From Bisgaard Taxon 45 (GTDB lineage Bacteria; Pseudomonadota; Gammaproteobacteria; Enterobacterales; Pasteurellaceae), in assembly GCA_030783905.1 (NCBI GenBank), contig JAQAHH010000006.1, positions 620,001-684,000 of the forward strand: 64,000 nt of DNA, written 5' to 3'. Positions within the stretch are counted from its first letter, which is position 1. Every line of letters starts with the position of its first letter. A model generated the notes under the pieces. That model did no database searches, was not told the DNA's origin, and was given only the letters and a program-made list of their open reading frames with translations. This document shows positions 1-10,286 of this stretch, one piece after another. Made by a program: the position numbers and the translations under genes.

Positions 1-552
1 CCGTATGATTTAACTGTTGAGGTATCGGATAAATTATTTAAAAATATCACCACAAATCAAGCAAAAATTAAGCAAGATCCAAATTATTTGAAACATATTG
101 TACGCGCAGAATTGATGCCTTACGTGCATGTGAAATATGCAGGTTCTAAAGTGTTAGGGAAAAATTTCAAAACGACTACACCAGAGCAAAGAGAAAAGTT
201 TTTTGCCGCGTTTGAACAATATATTGAACAAACCTATGCCCAGGTGCTTACGCTGTATTCAGATCAAAAATTAGAAATTGAGAAACCGAAAAAAGAAGCC
301 ACAGAGAAAACCGCGAGTATTCGTGTGAAAGTGATTCAAACAGGTAATCAGCCCCCGGTTAATTTAACCTTTTACTGGTACAAAAACAGTAAAACAGGTA
401 AATGGCAAGTATTTGATATGAGTGCAGAAGGCGTGAGTATGGTGGAAACCAAAGAAAAAGAATGGTCGCCAACGATTGTAAAAAGTGGTTTAGATGCGCT
501 GACAGCACAAGTTGCACAAGCCGCGAAAACCCCTGTCACCTTAAATAAGTAA
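1..552 (+). CDS. mlaC: Phospholipid-transport periplasmic protein MlaC (5' end missing)
   Basis: The frame is open from base 1, so the N-terminus and signal peptide lie outside the window and 183 residues remain. The product matches MlaC/Ttg2D, the periplasmic carrier that moves phospholipids between the outer-membrane MlaA complex and the inner-membrane MlaFEDB ABC transporter. Visible family features are the segment ending in RAELMPYV near residues 36-44 and the C-terminal FYWYKNSKTGKWQVFDM stretch followed by EGVSMV. It is followed 4 bases later by mlaB, the usual order of the mlaFEDCB operon. Identification is strong from similarity and context; only the left edge is missing. Confidence 0.93.
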   Translation, partial: PYDLTVEVSDKLFKNITTNQAKIKQDPNYLKHIVRAELMPYVHVKYAGSKVLGKNFKTTTPEQREKFFAAFEQYIEQTYAQVLTLYSDQKLEIEKPKKEATEKTASIRVKVIQTGNQPPVNLTFYWYKNSKTGKWQVFDMSAEGVSMVETKEKEWSPTIVKSGLDALTAQVAQAAKTPVTLNK

Positions 553-915
553 TCGAATGAAAACGGATAAAAGTTTAACTTGGGCAAGCGAACGAAATAA
601 TGATAACATAACGCTCCGATTAGTCGGGGAGTTATCTCGTGACACGTTGTTACCATTATGGTCGCAACGTGCTTCTTTTTTGCCTGAAGAAAAAAATGCG
701 CGACAAACCATATACTGGGATTTGACGCAAGTCACGCGAGTGGATTCAGCTGGATTTGCTTTATTATGTGATTTTATCAATCATTGCCAGAAAGTAATGC
801 AGCAAGATACGCGCATTATTCTACATAATACACCACGCCAACTGTTAACATTGGCAGATTTATTTGGGTTATCTGACTGGATAGCCCCATTTATTCAATC
901 CGACGGAAATAATGA

Positions 916-2468
<1,553 letters not shown>

Positions 2469-2490
2469 CTGACAGACTGACTCAGGAAAG

Positions 2491-2518
2491 AAAAGGGAAA
2501 TCATTGATTTCCCTTTTT
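2491..2518. terminator. Bidirectional terminator between murA and rnb
   Basis: Inverted repeat AAAAGGGAAATCA / TGATTTCCCTTTT with a very short centre, A-rich on the left and T-rich on the right. It lies between the stop codons of the convergent genes murA and rnb, so it can end transcripts from both strands. Confidence 0.8.
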
Positions 2519-2523
2519 GCTGT

Positions 2524-4500
2524 TTAACAGATTTTGCCGATAATACTGCGTGTTTCTTCTTTTACTTCTAAGAGTTGGACTTGGATCACATCGCCAATTT
2601 TGTATTTGACTTCACCTTGAATCGATAAGGTTAAGGCATCAGTACTGACTTGTATCTCTTCTTTATTATCATGCAATAAGGAGGCAGGGATAAACATGGG
2701 GGCACCATTGGCAAGCAGTTGCACACGTAGCCCACCTCGCATGACATCTTGAATTTCTGCTTGGAATATCGGTTTTTCTTCAACTTGGGTTGCTAGATAA
2801 CGACAATACAGCCAGTCTGCAATATCACGTTCCACCAACCGGTTTTGACGACGTGCTTCTTGTAAGCGAACTAAAAGCTCATCGTGCGGTTTCTCGCAAG
2901 GTTGTTGTGTCAATACGGCTTTGATTAAGCGATGATTGACCATATCGGAATATTTACGAATTGGGGAGGTCCATGTCGCATAACCCGATAAACCTAAACC
3001 AAAGTGCGGTGCCATTTCCGCTTTAAATTCCGCAAAGGTTAAGAAACGGCGTAAACGTAGTTCAAGATAGTCGCTATTTAATGGCTCAATGTCATGACGC
3101 ATTTGACAATAACCGTCTAACGTGGCTAAATTTTCTACAGAATAACGCTCGGCTAAGGCTGTTTGATTACCTTCATTGCTTAACTGGTTTAATAAAAACT
3201 GGTGGGCATTGTCGAGGAATTTCTTATCAAAACCAGAATGAGTATTAAAAATACCGCATTTTGCCTGTTCATCGAGATAGTGCGCGGCACAAATATTGGC
3301 AAGGATCATACACTCTTCCACCATTTGATTGGCAATACGACGATATTTGGCTTCAATCGCGTTGACTTTGCCATTATCTGCCAAGATAAAGGCATAATCT
3401 GGTTTTTCTTTAAATAATAAAGAATGCTGCCTACGCCAGTCGATGCGTGCTTGGGTAAATTGATGTAACCATTCAATTTGTTGTGCGATCTGCGCATTTT
3501 CAGGTTGCCACCCATCAGCAACCTTTTCTAAATAGTCGGACACTTGGTCATAGACTAATTTGGCTTTTGATTGCACATAAGCGGACACAAAACGTGGCAT
3601 TTTGCTAGTCGTACCGGCTAAATCCGTTTCGATATAACAAACCAATGCAGGACGGATTTCGTCTTGCATTAAAGAACAGCGCTCATCAGACAGTTCGGGT
3701 GGGAGCATTGGAATGTTGAAACCCGGTAGATAATTGGTGAAACAGCGTTGTTTGGCTTCTGCCTCAATAGGAGAATCAAGGGGGATATAAGCGGTTGGAT
3801 CAGCAATGGCTACCACTAAACGCCAACCAACCTGCTGGTTATCTTGATGAATTGGCTCGATATAAAGCGCATCGTCCATATCTTTGGTGGTGGCCGCATC
3901 AATGGTGACAAAATAAAGATCGGTTAAGGTTTCACGATCATGTTGATCTAGCATTGGATAGGCACTTAATCCTTGCACGGGGTAACGTGATTGTTGATGA
4001 CGTGCGAGCGTGACCCACCAAGGCGCAAATTCATCCTCTGCACGGCAGATGAATTGCTGAATTTGAGCAAAAAAGAATCTGTCATCACGTAGAGGATGCG
4101 TTTTTAAGGTGGCGACCACCCAATCCCCCTCTTGCAATGTCTCTTGTACTGATTTGTTTTGTGCAGCACCAATAGGTTGGTTAATTTGTGGGTGATCGAC
4201 GAGAACCTGAAGTTTTTTATCTTTATTGAAACGCACGCGCGCGATAAAACGTGTGAGCATCGGCTCAATTAGGGCATCGGGTTCTGCCTGTTCCTTTTCA
4301 CCGACCACGTCAATCAAGGCTTTGATTTTGTCTCCATGCATGACTTTTTTCATGGCAGCGGGCGGAATAAAGTAACTTTTTTTATCACATTCAAGAAAAC
4401 CAAAGGCTTTATCTGAGCTTTTTACGATACCCTCGACTTGTTGCTTACTGTCTCGGATTTGTTGTTTTAATTGCGAAAGGAGGGGATTATTTTGAAACAT
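2524..4500 (-). CDS. rnb: Exoribonuclease II (RNase II)
   Basis: Processive 3'-to-5' single-strand exoribonuclease of mRNA decay; 658 residues against 644 in E. coli. Domains in order are two N-terminal cold-shock (OB) domains (about 1-190), the RNB catalytic domain (about 190-530) and a C-terminal S1 domain (about 560-645). The Mg-binding acidic cluster is seen in VTIDAATTKDMDDALYIE, with the Asp residues spaced as in RNase II/R. The short length and absence of a basic C-terminal tail favour RNase II over RNase R. It stands alone on the minus strand, convergent with murA and upstream of nothing obvious in the same operon. Confidence 0.95.
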   Translation of the reverse strand: MFQNNPLLSQLKQQIRDSKQQVEGIVKSSDKAFGFLECDKKSYFIPPAAMKKVMHGDKIKALIDVVGEKEQAEPDALIEPMLTRFIARVRFNKDKKLQVLVDHPQINQPIGAAQNKSVQETLQEGDWVVATLKTHPLRDDRFFFAQIQQFICRAEDEFAPWWVTLARHQQSRYPVQGLSAYPMLDQHDRETLTDLYFVTIDAATTKDMDDALYIEPIHQDNQQVGWRLVVAIADPTAYIPLDSPIEAEAKQRCFTNYLPGFNIPMLPPELSDERCSLMQDEIRPALVCYIETDLAGTTSKMPRFVSAYVQSKAKLVYDQVSDYLEKVADGWQPENAQIAQQIEWLHQFTQARIDWRRQHSLLFKEKPDYAFILADNGKVNAIEAKYRRIANQMVEECMILANICAAHYLDEQAKCGIFNTHSGFDKKFLDNAHQFLLNQLSNEGNQTALAERYSVENLATLDGYCQMRHDIEPLNSDYLELRLRRFLTFAEFKAEMAPHFGLGLSGYATWTSPIRKYSDMVNHRLIKAVLTQQPCEKPHDELLVRLQEARRQNRLVERDIADWLYCRYLATQVEEKPIFQAEIQDVMRGGLRVQLLANGAPMFIPASLLHDNKEEIQVSTDALTLSIQGEVKYKIGDVIQVQLLEVKEETRSIIGKIC

Positions 4501-4511
4501 TCAGACTATCC

Positions 4512-4541
4512 ATAAAAAATGAAAGCGGACAGATGTCCGCT
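4512..4541 (-). terminator. Terminator downstream of fabI
   Basis: Perfect 8-bp inverted repeat AGCGGACA/TGTCCGCT (4524-4541). Read on the minus strand the hairpin is followed by TTCATTTTTTATG, a T-rich tract, so it fits an intrinsic terminator for fabI placed just before rnb. Confidence 0.7.
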
Positions 4542-4560
4542 CTTATATAACACGTAAACT

Positions 4561-5343
4561 TTATTCGAGTTCGCCCATGGCAACGATACTGAAACCTGCA
4601 TCAACATGGACTACCTCACCCGTAATTCCTGCACTCAAATCTGAGCATAAGAAAGCTGCTGAGTTACCCACATCTTCAATGGTGACAGTTCGGCGTAATG
4701 GTGCGGTTTGTTCGAAGTTTGCTAACATTTTTTTGAAGTTTTTGATACCTGACGCCGCGAGTGTACGAATTGGACCTGCAGAGATTGCATTTACGCGGAT
4801 ACCGTCTTTACCTAAGGCCGCTGCCATAAAACGCGTATTAGCTTCTAATGACGCTTTGGCTAAACCCATCACGTTATAGTTAGGAATCGCGCGTTCTGCC
4901 CCTAAATAAGAAAGGGTGAGGAGCGCTGAATTTGGATTTAACATACCACGTGCCGCTTTTGCCATCGCAACAAAGCTATATGAGCTCACATCGTGCGCAA
5001 TACGAAAACCTTCACGGTTGACGGCATCCACATAATCGCCATCTAATTGATCACCCGGTGCAAAGGCAATAGAGTGGACAAAACCATCAAATTTTTCCCA
5101 GTGTTTGGCTAATTCAGCAAAGCATTGTTCGATGCTTTCATCGGTGCCCACATCACAAGGTATCACAATATTCGACCCTAATTCTTTCGCAAATTCTTCT
5201 ACGCGGCCTTTTAATTTATCATTTTGATAAGTGAAAGCGAGCTCAGCGCCTTCACGTTTCATTGCTTGCGCAATACCGTAAGCAATAGAACGATTACTTG
5301 CGACACCGGCAATTAAAATACGTTTGTTTGTTAAGAAACCCAT
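4561..5343 (-). CDS. fabI: Enoyl-[acyl-carrier-protein] reductase (NADH) FabI
   Basis: Catalyses the last step of each fatty-acid elongation cycle, reducing trans-2-enoyl-ACP with NAD(P)H. It is a short-chain dehydrogenase-type Rossmann protein of 260 residues. Visible features are the nucleotide-binding start [16 protein letters not shown] and the FabI active-site pair Tyr-x6-Lys in [14 protein letters not shown]. The Gly/Phe residues that contact triclosan-type inhibitors in E. coli FabI are in conserved segments. The start chosen is the ATG at 5343 (MGFLTNKR), matching the family and placed 8 bases after AAGG; an upstream in-frame TTG adds two residues but is less likely. Confidence 0.97.
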   Translation of the reverse strand: MGFLTNKRILIAGVASNRSIAYGIAQAMKREGAELAFTYQNDKLKGRVEEFAKELGSNIVIPCDVGTDESIEQCFAELAKHWEKFDGFVHSIAFAPGDQLDGDYVDAVNREGFRIAHDVSSYSFVAMAKAARGMLNPNSALLTLSYLGAERAIPNYNVMGLAKASLEANTRFMAAALGKDGIRVNAISAGPIRTLAASGIKNFKKMLANFEQTAPLRRTVTIEDVGNSAAFLCSDLSAGITGEVVHVDAGFSIVAMGELE

Positions 5344-5431
5344 AATCAATACCTTTTTCGTATGTTAAAAATTCTGGCTAGTATAAGGGAAAATCTGAAT
5401 AAATACAAAGCTGACCTTATGCACAATTGGA

Positions 5432-6187
5432 TTAAGCAGGATTATCAATGTCTTTAAATTCAACTTCAAGATCATACTGTTGGCTTAACCATTCGCCTAA
5501 CGCTTGAATGCCATAGCGCTCGGTCGCGTGGTGCCCCGCCGCAAAAAAATGAATGCCTTGTTCGCGTGCTGAATGAATTGTTTGCTCAGATACTTCGCCA
5601 GTAATAAAGGCATCAATGCCTTGGTTGGCGGCTAAATCGATATAACCTTGTCCCCCACCTGTGCAAATCCCGACTGTACGAATCAAGTGCGGTGCATTAT
5701 CGCTACAAACTAACGGTTTGCGCTTTAGCACTTGTTCAATACGTAATGCGAAGGCTTCGCTGGTTAGTGGGGTAGCTAAAGTGCCATATACGGGAATACT
5801 GACCGCAGTTTGTTCTAAGGGTTGTAAGTTCTCAATCTCTAATAGTGCGGCTAAACGTGCATTATTGCCTAATTCAGGGTGAACATCTAAAGGCAAGTGA
5901 TAACCATATAAGTTGATGTCATTCACTAATAAGGTTTTAATACGTTTTCCTTTCATCCCGCGAATACAAGGATTTTCACTTTTCCAAAAGTAACCATGAT
6001 GCACTAAAATGGCATCAGCGTGTTGGCTTACGGCGTATTCAATTAAGGCTTGGCTTGCCGTGACACCTGTGATGATTTTTTGGATATCTTTTTTTCCTTC
6101 GACCTGTAAGCCATTCGGTGCGTAATCCGAGATGGCGTGGGTATTGAGTTTATTATTGAGAATGTGTTCAAGTTCAAGGGCGTTCAT
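5432..6187 (-). CDS. Nif3-like dinuclear metal centre protein (YbgI/DUF34 family)
   Basis: A 251-residue member of the Nif3/YbgI (DUF34) family, found in nearly all organisms with no settled function; some members are annotated as GTP cyclohydrolase I type 2 homologues. Metal-binding motifs are visible: VHHGYFWKS in the first half and AAGHHATERYG near the C-terminus, with an Asp between them (LPLDVHPELGNNARLA). The ATG at 6187 (MNALELEHILNN) is chosen because it matches the family N-terminus (E. coli YbgI begins similarly and has ISDYAPNGLQVEG). A longer frame upstream is less likely. It stands alone between fabI and the que genes. Confidence 0.88.
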   Translation of the reverse strand: MNALELEHILNNKLNTHAISDYAPNGLQVEGKKDIQKIITGVTASQALIEYAVSQHADAILVHHGYFWKSENPCIRGMKGKRIKTLLVNDINLYGYHLPLDVHPELGNNARLAALLEIENLQPLEQTAVSIPVYGTLATPLTSEAFALRIEQVLKRKPLVCSDNAPHLIRTVGICTGGGQGYIDLAANQGIDAFITGEVSEQTIHSAREQGIHFFAAGHHATERYGIQALGEWLSQQYDLEVEFKDIDNPA

Positions 6188-6417
6188 GCAGCTTTCTCGT
6201 TGTGAATAAGGGAAAAATGAATGGGGAACATGGTAAAGGATTTGGACGAGAATAAGAAGAAAAAAATGGCTAATGCGATTATCTTTTTCAAGATAGTGGG
6301 GGAAACATCGCAATTAGCCAAGCGTATTTACTACTTCAAATTAAAAACAAGTTCATTATATATATTATTATATAATGATCAACCACTAAAAATAGGTAAC
6401 AGTAAATAAATTGGTAT

Positions 6418-7047
6418 TTACTCGATGCCAATGAGTTTGTGTGTTTGTATGCTCAGTTGCCATTTGGGTTTATTAACACGTTGATTTAATAAGCCTATTT
6501 GCGTGATCGTCTCTAGCAAATTCATTTCTCCCTTTACTTCACAAGGCGAAAGGTAGTAGCGTTCTGATCGGATCAGTTGTTCAATCTGCTCACAAAAAGC
6601 CATGACATTTTCATCTGCCACAATACGCACTTCATGGGCAAAAGGAATACATTTTTGCTGATATTTATGTTGATACAAGCGTTTGGGGCTGGTGGCAATG
6701 TAATCAATTTGGCTTGGGATGGCTTTCAGTCCATTGGTTTCAATCGCTAAAAAGTAGCCTTCGGTTTTTAGTGCATCAAGTAACAAGCCAAGTTTGGGAA
6801 CGATCGTCGGTTCACCGCCAGTGATAATAATATTCTTGGCAGAAAATGACCGCACTTTTTGCAGAATTTGGCTGAGTGTCCAAGTGGTATATTGATTGTA
6901 AGGTGTATCACACCAAGGACAGGCTAGATTGCATTTGCCAAAACGCACAAAAATGCTTGGCATGCCGGTATTAAAGCCTTCTCCTTGTAAGCTTTCAAAA
7001 ATTTCCACTATATGATATTCAGGCTCAAAAATATCTCGAATTTGCAC
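6418..7047 (-). CDS. queE: 7-carboxy-7-deazaguanine synthase QueE
   Basis: Radical-SAM enzyme that converts 6-carboxy-tetrahydropterin to 7-carboxy-7-deazaguanine, third step to queuosine. The 209-residue protein has the iron-sulfur motif Cys-x3-Cys-x2-Cys in GKCNLACPWCDT and the SAM-binding GGEP segment (IIITGGEPT). It is slightly shorter than E. coli QueE (223). It is last in a compact minus-strand operon queC-queD-queE, with 5 bases to queD, so the whole pathway from GTP-derived pterin to preQ0 (minus the GTP cyclohydrolase) is co-expressed. Expression is probably controlled by the leader upstream of queC. Confidence 0.95.
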   Translation of the reverse strand: MQIRDIFEPEYHIVEIFESLQGEGFNTGMPSIFVRFGKCNLACPWCDTPYNQYTTWTLSQILQKVRSFSAKNIIITGGEPTIVPKLGLLLDALKTEGYFLAIETNGLKAIPSQIDYIATSPKRLYQHKYQQKCIPFAHEVRIVADENVMAFCEQIEQLIRSERYYLSPCEVKGEMNLLETITQIGLLNQRVNKPKWQLSIQTHKLIGIE

Positions 7048-7052
7048 CGCAC

Positions 7053-7478
7053 TTATTCCTTATATTCACAAAATGAGGTAGGCGTTTCCCATAGGCGAAT
7101 GGCAGAAACAGGCAAATCTGCCTCATATTTCAAACAATTAAACATAAAACGGGCCATTTCTTCCGCGGTGGTACGTGTAGGTAGGGAAAAGGTTTTAGAG
7201 TCTAAGGACTGTAATAACTTCGCCACTTTTGATTCTTTTTCACTGCTGCAATCATAAATAAAGGCATGATCCATTGGATCGAGAATACGCTGTTTGACAA
7301 TCGCTTTTAAATCAGCGAAGTCAATCACCATACCTTTTTTGGGACCACTTGAGTGCAACTCACCACAGAGTTCAACTTGTAAGGTGTAAGTGTGTCCATG
7401 TAAATTTTTGCATTTCCCATCATGTCCATCGAGCATATGCGCCATATCAAAATGAAATTCTTTTGTAATTTTAAACAT
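7053..7478 (-). CDS. queD: 6-carboxy-5,6,7,8-tetrahydropterin synthase QueD
   Basis: Converts 7,8-dihydroneopterin triphosphate to 6-carboxy-tetrahydropterin, second step of queuosine biosynthesis. The protein is 141 residues, a single tunnelling-fold domain. The zinc ligands are visible as the His in FHFDMAHML and the HGH motif in CKNLHGHTYTLQVEL; the catalytic Cys is in GKCKNLHGH. MVIDFADLK and the DHAFIYD segment are typical of the 6-PTPS/QueD family. It lies between queC (3 bases away) and queE (5 bases away) and is certainly co-transcribed with them. Confidence 0.95.
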   Translation of the reverse strand: MFKITKEFHFDMAHMLDGHDGKCKNLHGHTYTLQVELCGELHSSGPKKGMVIDFADLKAIVKQRILDPMDHAFIYDCSSEKESKVAKLLQSLDSKTFSLPTRTTAEEMARFMFNCLKYEADLPVSAIRLWETPTSFCEYKE

Positions 7479-7481
7479 GAA

Positions 7482-8156
7482 TCACTCCTTACTTTTGGTT
7501 GCTAAATATTCATTTAAGCCCTTTTCACGCAACAGGCAACTTGGACATTCGCCACAACCTTGTTCCACCCCCATATAGCAAGTATGAGTATGCTGGCGAA
7601 TGTACTCTAATACGCCCAGTTCATCTGCTAATTGCCAAGTTTGCGCTTTGGTCAGATACATTAAAGGGGTTTTCAGATTAAACTGATAATCCATCGCCAG
7701 ATTAAGTGTCACGTTCATGGATTTAATAAACACATCGCGGCAATCGGGATAACCACTAAAATCCGTTTCACAGACACCTGTGATAATATCTTGAATACCC
7801 TGACCTTTGGCATAGATCGCCGTATACAGTAAAAATAGGGCATTACGACCATCCACAAACGTATTTGGTGTATTGCCGTGTTGTTCAATCTTTGCTTGTT
7901 GATCCATTAAGGCATTTTGGGTAATCGCTTTAATGACAGAGGTATCAATTAAGGTTTGTTTGACCCCAAGGTCTTGGGCTATCCAGGTTGCTTTTTCAAG
8001 TTCAATCGCATGGCGTTGACCATATTGGAAAGTCACGACTTCAACATTTTCAATACCATAATCTTGTATTGCTTGAAAGAGACAGGTAGTGGAATCTTGT
8101 CCACCGGAAAAGATCACGACCGCTTTACGATCGCGGTTTGGGTTAGTTAACTGCAT
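7482..8156 (-). CDS. queC: 7-cyano-7-deazaguanine synthase QueC
   Basis: ATP-dependent enzyme that turns 7-carboxy-7-deazaguanine into preQ0. It has 224 residues. The PP-loop ATP pyrophosphatase motif SGGQDSTTC is near the N-terminus. The C-terminal zinc site is [18 protein letters not shown] with four Cys residues. It is the first gene of the queCDE operon. The Shine-Dalgarno AGGA sits 7 bases before the ATG and forms the end of a structured leader resembling a preQ1-I riboswitch, so translation of the operon is probably turned down by the pathway end product. Confidence 0.96.
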   Translation of the reverse strand: MQLTNPNRDRKAVVIFSGGQDSTTCLFQAIQDYGIENVEVVTFQYGQRHAIELEKATWIAQDLGVKQTLIDTSVIKAITQNALMDQQAKIEQHGNTPNTFVDGRNALFLLYTAIYAKGQGIQDIITGVCETDFSGYPDCRDVFIKSMNVTLNLAMDYQFNLKTPLMYLTKAQTWQLADELGVLEYIRQHTHTCYMGVEQGCGECPSCLLREKGLNEYLATKSKE

Positions 8157-8163
8157 AGTATTT

Positions 8164-8218
8164 TCCTAGTTTTGTTTCGAACAACAAAGTTGTTCAAGTG
8201 GGAGGGTTACGAACCACT
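8164..8218 (-). promoter_or_regulatory. Candidate preQ1-I-type riboswitch in the queC leader
   Basis: Read on the minus strand, AGTGG (8218-8214) pairs with CCACT (8201-8197) around a 12-base loop TTCGTAACCCTC. An A-rich tail GAAACAAAACTAGGA follows, ending in the queC Shine-Dalgarno. Loop and tail resemble the preQ1-I aptamer, with CCU in the loop able to pair with AGG in the tail as pseudoknot P2. Between stem and tail sits an extra hairpin GAACAAC-TTT-GTTGTTC (8179-8195) absent from the classic 34-base aptamer. Position in front of queC fits the ligand. The assignment is from pattern and context only. Confidence 0.5.
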
Positions 8219-8229
8219 ATGAAAAGAAA

Positions 8230-8286
8230 CAGTAGGCGTGTTTAAGCGTTGTTTTTACTGCTAACTGGCTTAAGCAAGACCTACTG
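8230..8286 (-). terminator. Long hairpin between neuA and queC, possible terminator
   Basis: CAGTAGG (8230-8236) pairs with CCTACTG (8280-8286), and inside it TTTAAGC pairs with GCTTAAG. On the minus strand the structure follows the neuA stop codon and is succeeded by TTTCTTTTC, so it may end the sialic-acid transcript before the que leader. The loop is large for a terminator, and another RNA role is possible. Confidence 0.45.
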
Positions 8287-8301
8287 ACGACAAAAGTGCG
8301 G

Positions 8302-8973
8302 TTATTTATTGGCTAAAATTTCCGCGAGTTCTAAATCCTGCTTCACATCAATATCCACAGAACGATAAGTTGGCATTAAGTAGAATTTGATTGGGGGAAT
8401 AAAGAAATATTTTTCTTTCAGTAATTTTGCCACATCATTAATGTAAATTGCCCCATTTGCGCGATACATTTTAGGCAATGTTTGGCGCGCCGCTTCGAAA
8501 TCTTTAATTTCACGTACTGGCAAAACTTCATGATCGTCACCTAACGAAAAGGCTTTATAAGGGTGATGTTCACATTCACAGGCTGAAACAACAGAACTCA
8601 CGCCACCACTCATAAAAATATCCATCGCATTTTTGATATCTAAATGATCACGTAAGGGACTAGTCGGTTGTAGATGTGTACAAGTCCCAGATTCAATGTT
8701 CAGTTCATGGAGGACATGTAAAATAGCATCAATTGTTCGAGAGTTATCTTGTGCAAGTTCACTTGGTCTTTTGATCGCTGTTACACCATATTTTCTGGCT
8801 TCATCCAGAATATTATCGCCATCTGAAGTCACCACAATTTGATCAAATACCTCTGCATTTTGAGCGGCGAGAATCGCTCTACCAACCAGAGAATGTCCTC
8901 CCACCTTTTTCAGGTTTTTATCAGGAATGCCCTTTGAGCCAGCACGGGCTGGAATGATAGCAATATTGGTCAT
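8302..8973 (-). CDS. neuA: CMP-N-acetylneuraminic acid synthetase (acylneuraminate cytidylyltransferase)
   Basis: Activates sialic acid with CTP to CMP-Neu5Ac, the donor for surface sialylation. The 223-residue protein starts with the cytidylyltransferase signature [14 protein letters not shown] and contains [13 protein letters not shown], both CTP-binding segments, and a typical [14 protein letters not shown] end with the metal-binding Asp residues. It is 19 bases downstream of the sialyltransferase gene on the same strand, so donor synthesis and transfer are coupled. No sialic acid biosynthesis gene is nearby, consistent with organisms that scavenge sialic acid from the host. Its stop codon overlaps a DNA uptake signal copy. 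Confidence 0.95.
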   Translation of the reverse strand: MTNIAIIPARAGSKGIPDKNLKKVGGHSLVGRAILAAQNAEVFDQIVVTSDGDNILDEARKYGVTAIKRPSELAQDNSRTIDAILHVLHELNIESGTCTHLQPTSPLRDHLDIKNAMDIFMSGGVSSVVSACECEHHPYKAFSLGDDHEVLPVREIKDFEAARQTLPKMYRANGAIYINDVAKLLKEKYFFIPPIKFYLMPTYRSVDIDVKQDLELAEILANK

Positions 8974-8992
8974 AGCAATCTCCTATATCGAA

Positions 8993-10231
8993 TTATAACT
9001 GTTTTAAACTATCCCAAAAGATGATCTGCGATTCATCAATGATACCTAAACGACGCATAACCTTTACATATGGATGATTGAGTGCGTCTTCTCTATTTTT
9101 TATCTGTTTATCCGATGTGAAAATAATATGGCTAATTTTGTCTTTTGGTAAGGAAAAATACAATGAACTTGCAACACCGCCTACTTTATCAGGTAATAGA
9201 CCTGTCATCATTAATACTTCAAAGGAAATATTAGCAGGGATATTGGTAATATTTGGGGCGTTATTCAGAATGTAGTCATTAATTTCACCACCTTTAGGAT
9301 GTCCTTTAAAGTAGATTTTATAATGATCTCCAATAAATAAATCGCCCTCTGGTTGGGTAAAGTGACGAAGTAAATTAAGCTGTTGTTGTGCATAGTACTC
9401 TCGCACATTGGTATTACCTTCCCATGTTGTTGTACCCGTAAAGATAAATTTTGCTTGTGGTACATCTAGCAATTGTTTGATTTCATCACTAAAGCCAACT
9501 AGGTTTAAGTAGAATGCTTGTTTTTCTGGTGTGAGCTGTTGGTAGGCAGACCAATCGATTTTTTGATAATTCCCAGCTAGGTAGTTTTTTAGTGGTTGTA
9601 AAAATGGTGCTTTTTCAAAATACGCTGTACTTAAAAAATAATATTTTACTGGAAAAGCAGATTGCCAGACATAACGAGCCATGGTCGGATTATCAAATTT
9701 GATTTTTCCGGTCAGTAAATAATTTGAAAGTTGTTTTTCGGCTTGTTTAATTTCTGCTAGAAGATCTTTATTTTCTTCTTTTTCTAAATCGACATACTCC
9801 ATTGAACCATCGTCATAAAGATTTAAACGCTGAATTGATATACGATCAGGATGTTTAAAACGATAGGCTAAAATCGGGCGCATTAATTGAACTGAATGTG
9901 CAATATTTAAGTGTAAATCTAACTCAATATTTTCGGTGTATTGATCTAAAATAGTAAAAAGTGCTTCAGTGGGGCGATTATCTTTTAGTTCAACAAAATG
10001 GATATTTTTGTATTGTGTAGTAATGCTGTCAGGTATCTTAAAGCGAGAAAGACCAAAAATGCGAGGATGCGTTTTATCGTCGCTACTTTTTGTGAAGTCC
10101 ATTAGCTGATTTAATGCCGGTAAGGAAGCAGGATCTAAATACAACGTAATTGTTTTTGACCAACTCAGTGTCGTAAATAATGAAAAAATGATAAATAAAC
10201 ACAGGTTGAGATTGAGTCGATGATTTTTCAT
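8993..10231 (-). CDS. GT80 sialyltransferase, PmST1-like
   Basis: A 412-residue CMP-Neu5Ac-dependent sialyltransferase of family GT80. The residues known to be catalytic in P. multocida PmST1 are at the same positions: Asp141 in YDDGSMEY, His311 in FKGHPKGG, Glu338 in NISFE, Ser355-Ser356, plus Trp270 and Met144. PmST1 is mainly an alpha-2,3-sialyltransferase with side activities (alpha-2,6 transfer, sialidase, trans-sialidase). Residues 1-25 look like a Sec signal peptide ending SWS before KTITLYLD. Residue 313 is Lys. Acceptor in the cell is presumably the terminal galactose of lipopolysaccharide (inference). It pairs with neuA downstream. Confidence 0.93.
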   Translation of the reverse strand: MKNHRLNLNLCLFIIFSLFTTLSWSKTITLYLDPASLPALNQLMDFTKSSDDKTHPRIFGLSRFKIPDSITTQYKNIHFVELKDNRPTEALFTILDQYTENIELDLHLNIAHSVQLMRPILAYRFKHPDRISIQRLNLYDDGSMEYVDLEKEENKDLLAEIKQAEKQLSNYLLTGKIKFDNPTMARYVWQSAFPVKYYFLSTAYFEKAPFLQPLKNYLAGNYQKIDWSAYQQLTPEKQAFYLNLVGFSDEIKQLLDVPQAKFIFTGTTTWEGNTNVREYYAQQQLNLLRHFTQPEGDLFIGDHYKIYFKGHPKGGEINDYILNNAPNITNIPANISFEVLMMTGLLPDKVGGVASSLYFSLPKDKISHIIFTSDKQIKNREDALNHPYVKVMRRLGIIDESQIIFWDSLKQL

Positions 10232-10254
10232 ATAAGAAATCCTATGAAATGAGT

Positions 10255-10279
10255 TATCCCCAACATGATGTTGGGGATA
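10255..10279. terminator. 12-bp palindrome downstream of lysS
   Basis: TATCCCCAACAT and ATGTTGGGGATA flank a single G. It lies between the lysS stop codon and the sialyltransferase start, both on the minus strand. The stem is strong but no clear T-run follows on that strand, so termination is plausible rather than certain. Confidence 0.5.
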
Positions 10280-10286
10280 GAAAGCC

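Noticed and set aside
6345..6380. TATATATTATTATATAAT tract between queE and the Nif3-like gene
   Set aside because: An AT-rich stretch with no defined hexamers at proper spacing; it may hold a promoter but I cannot place one.
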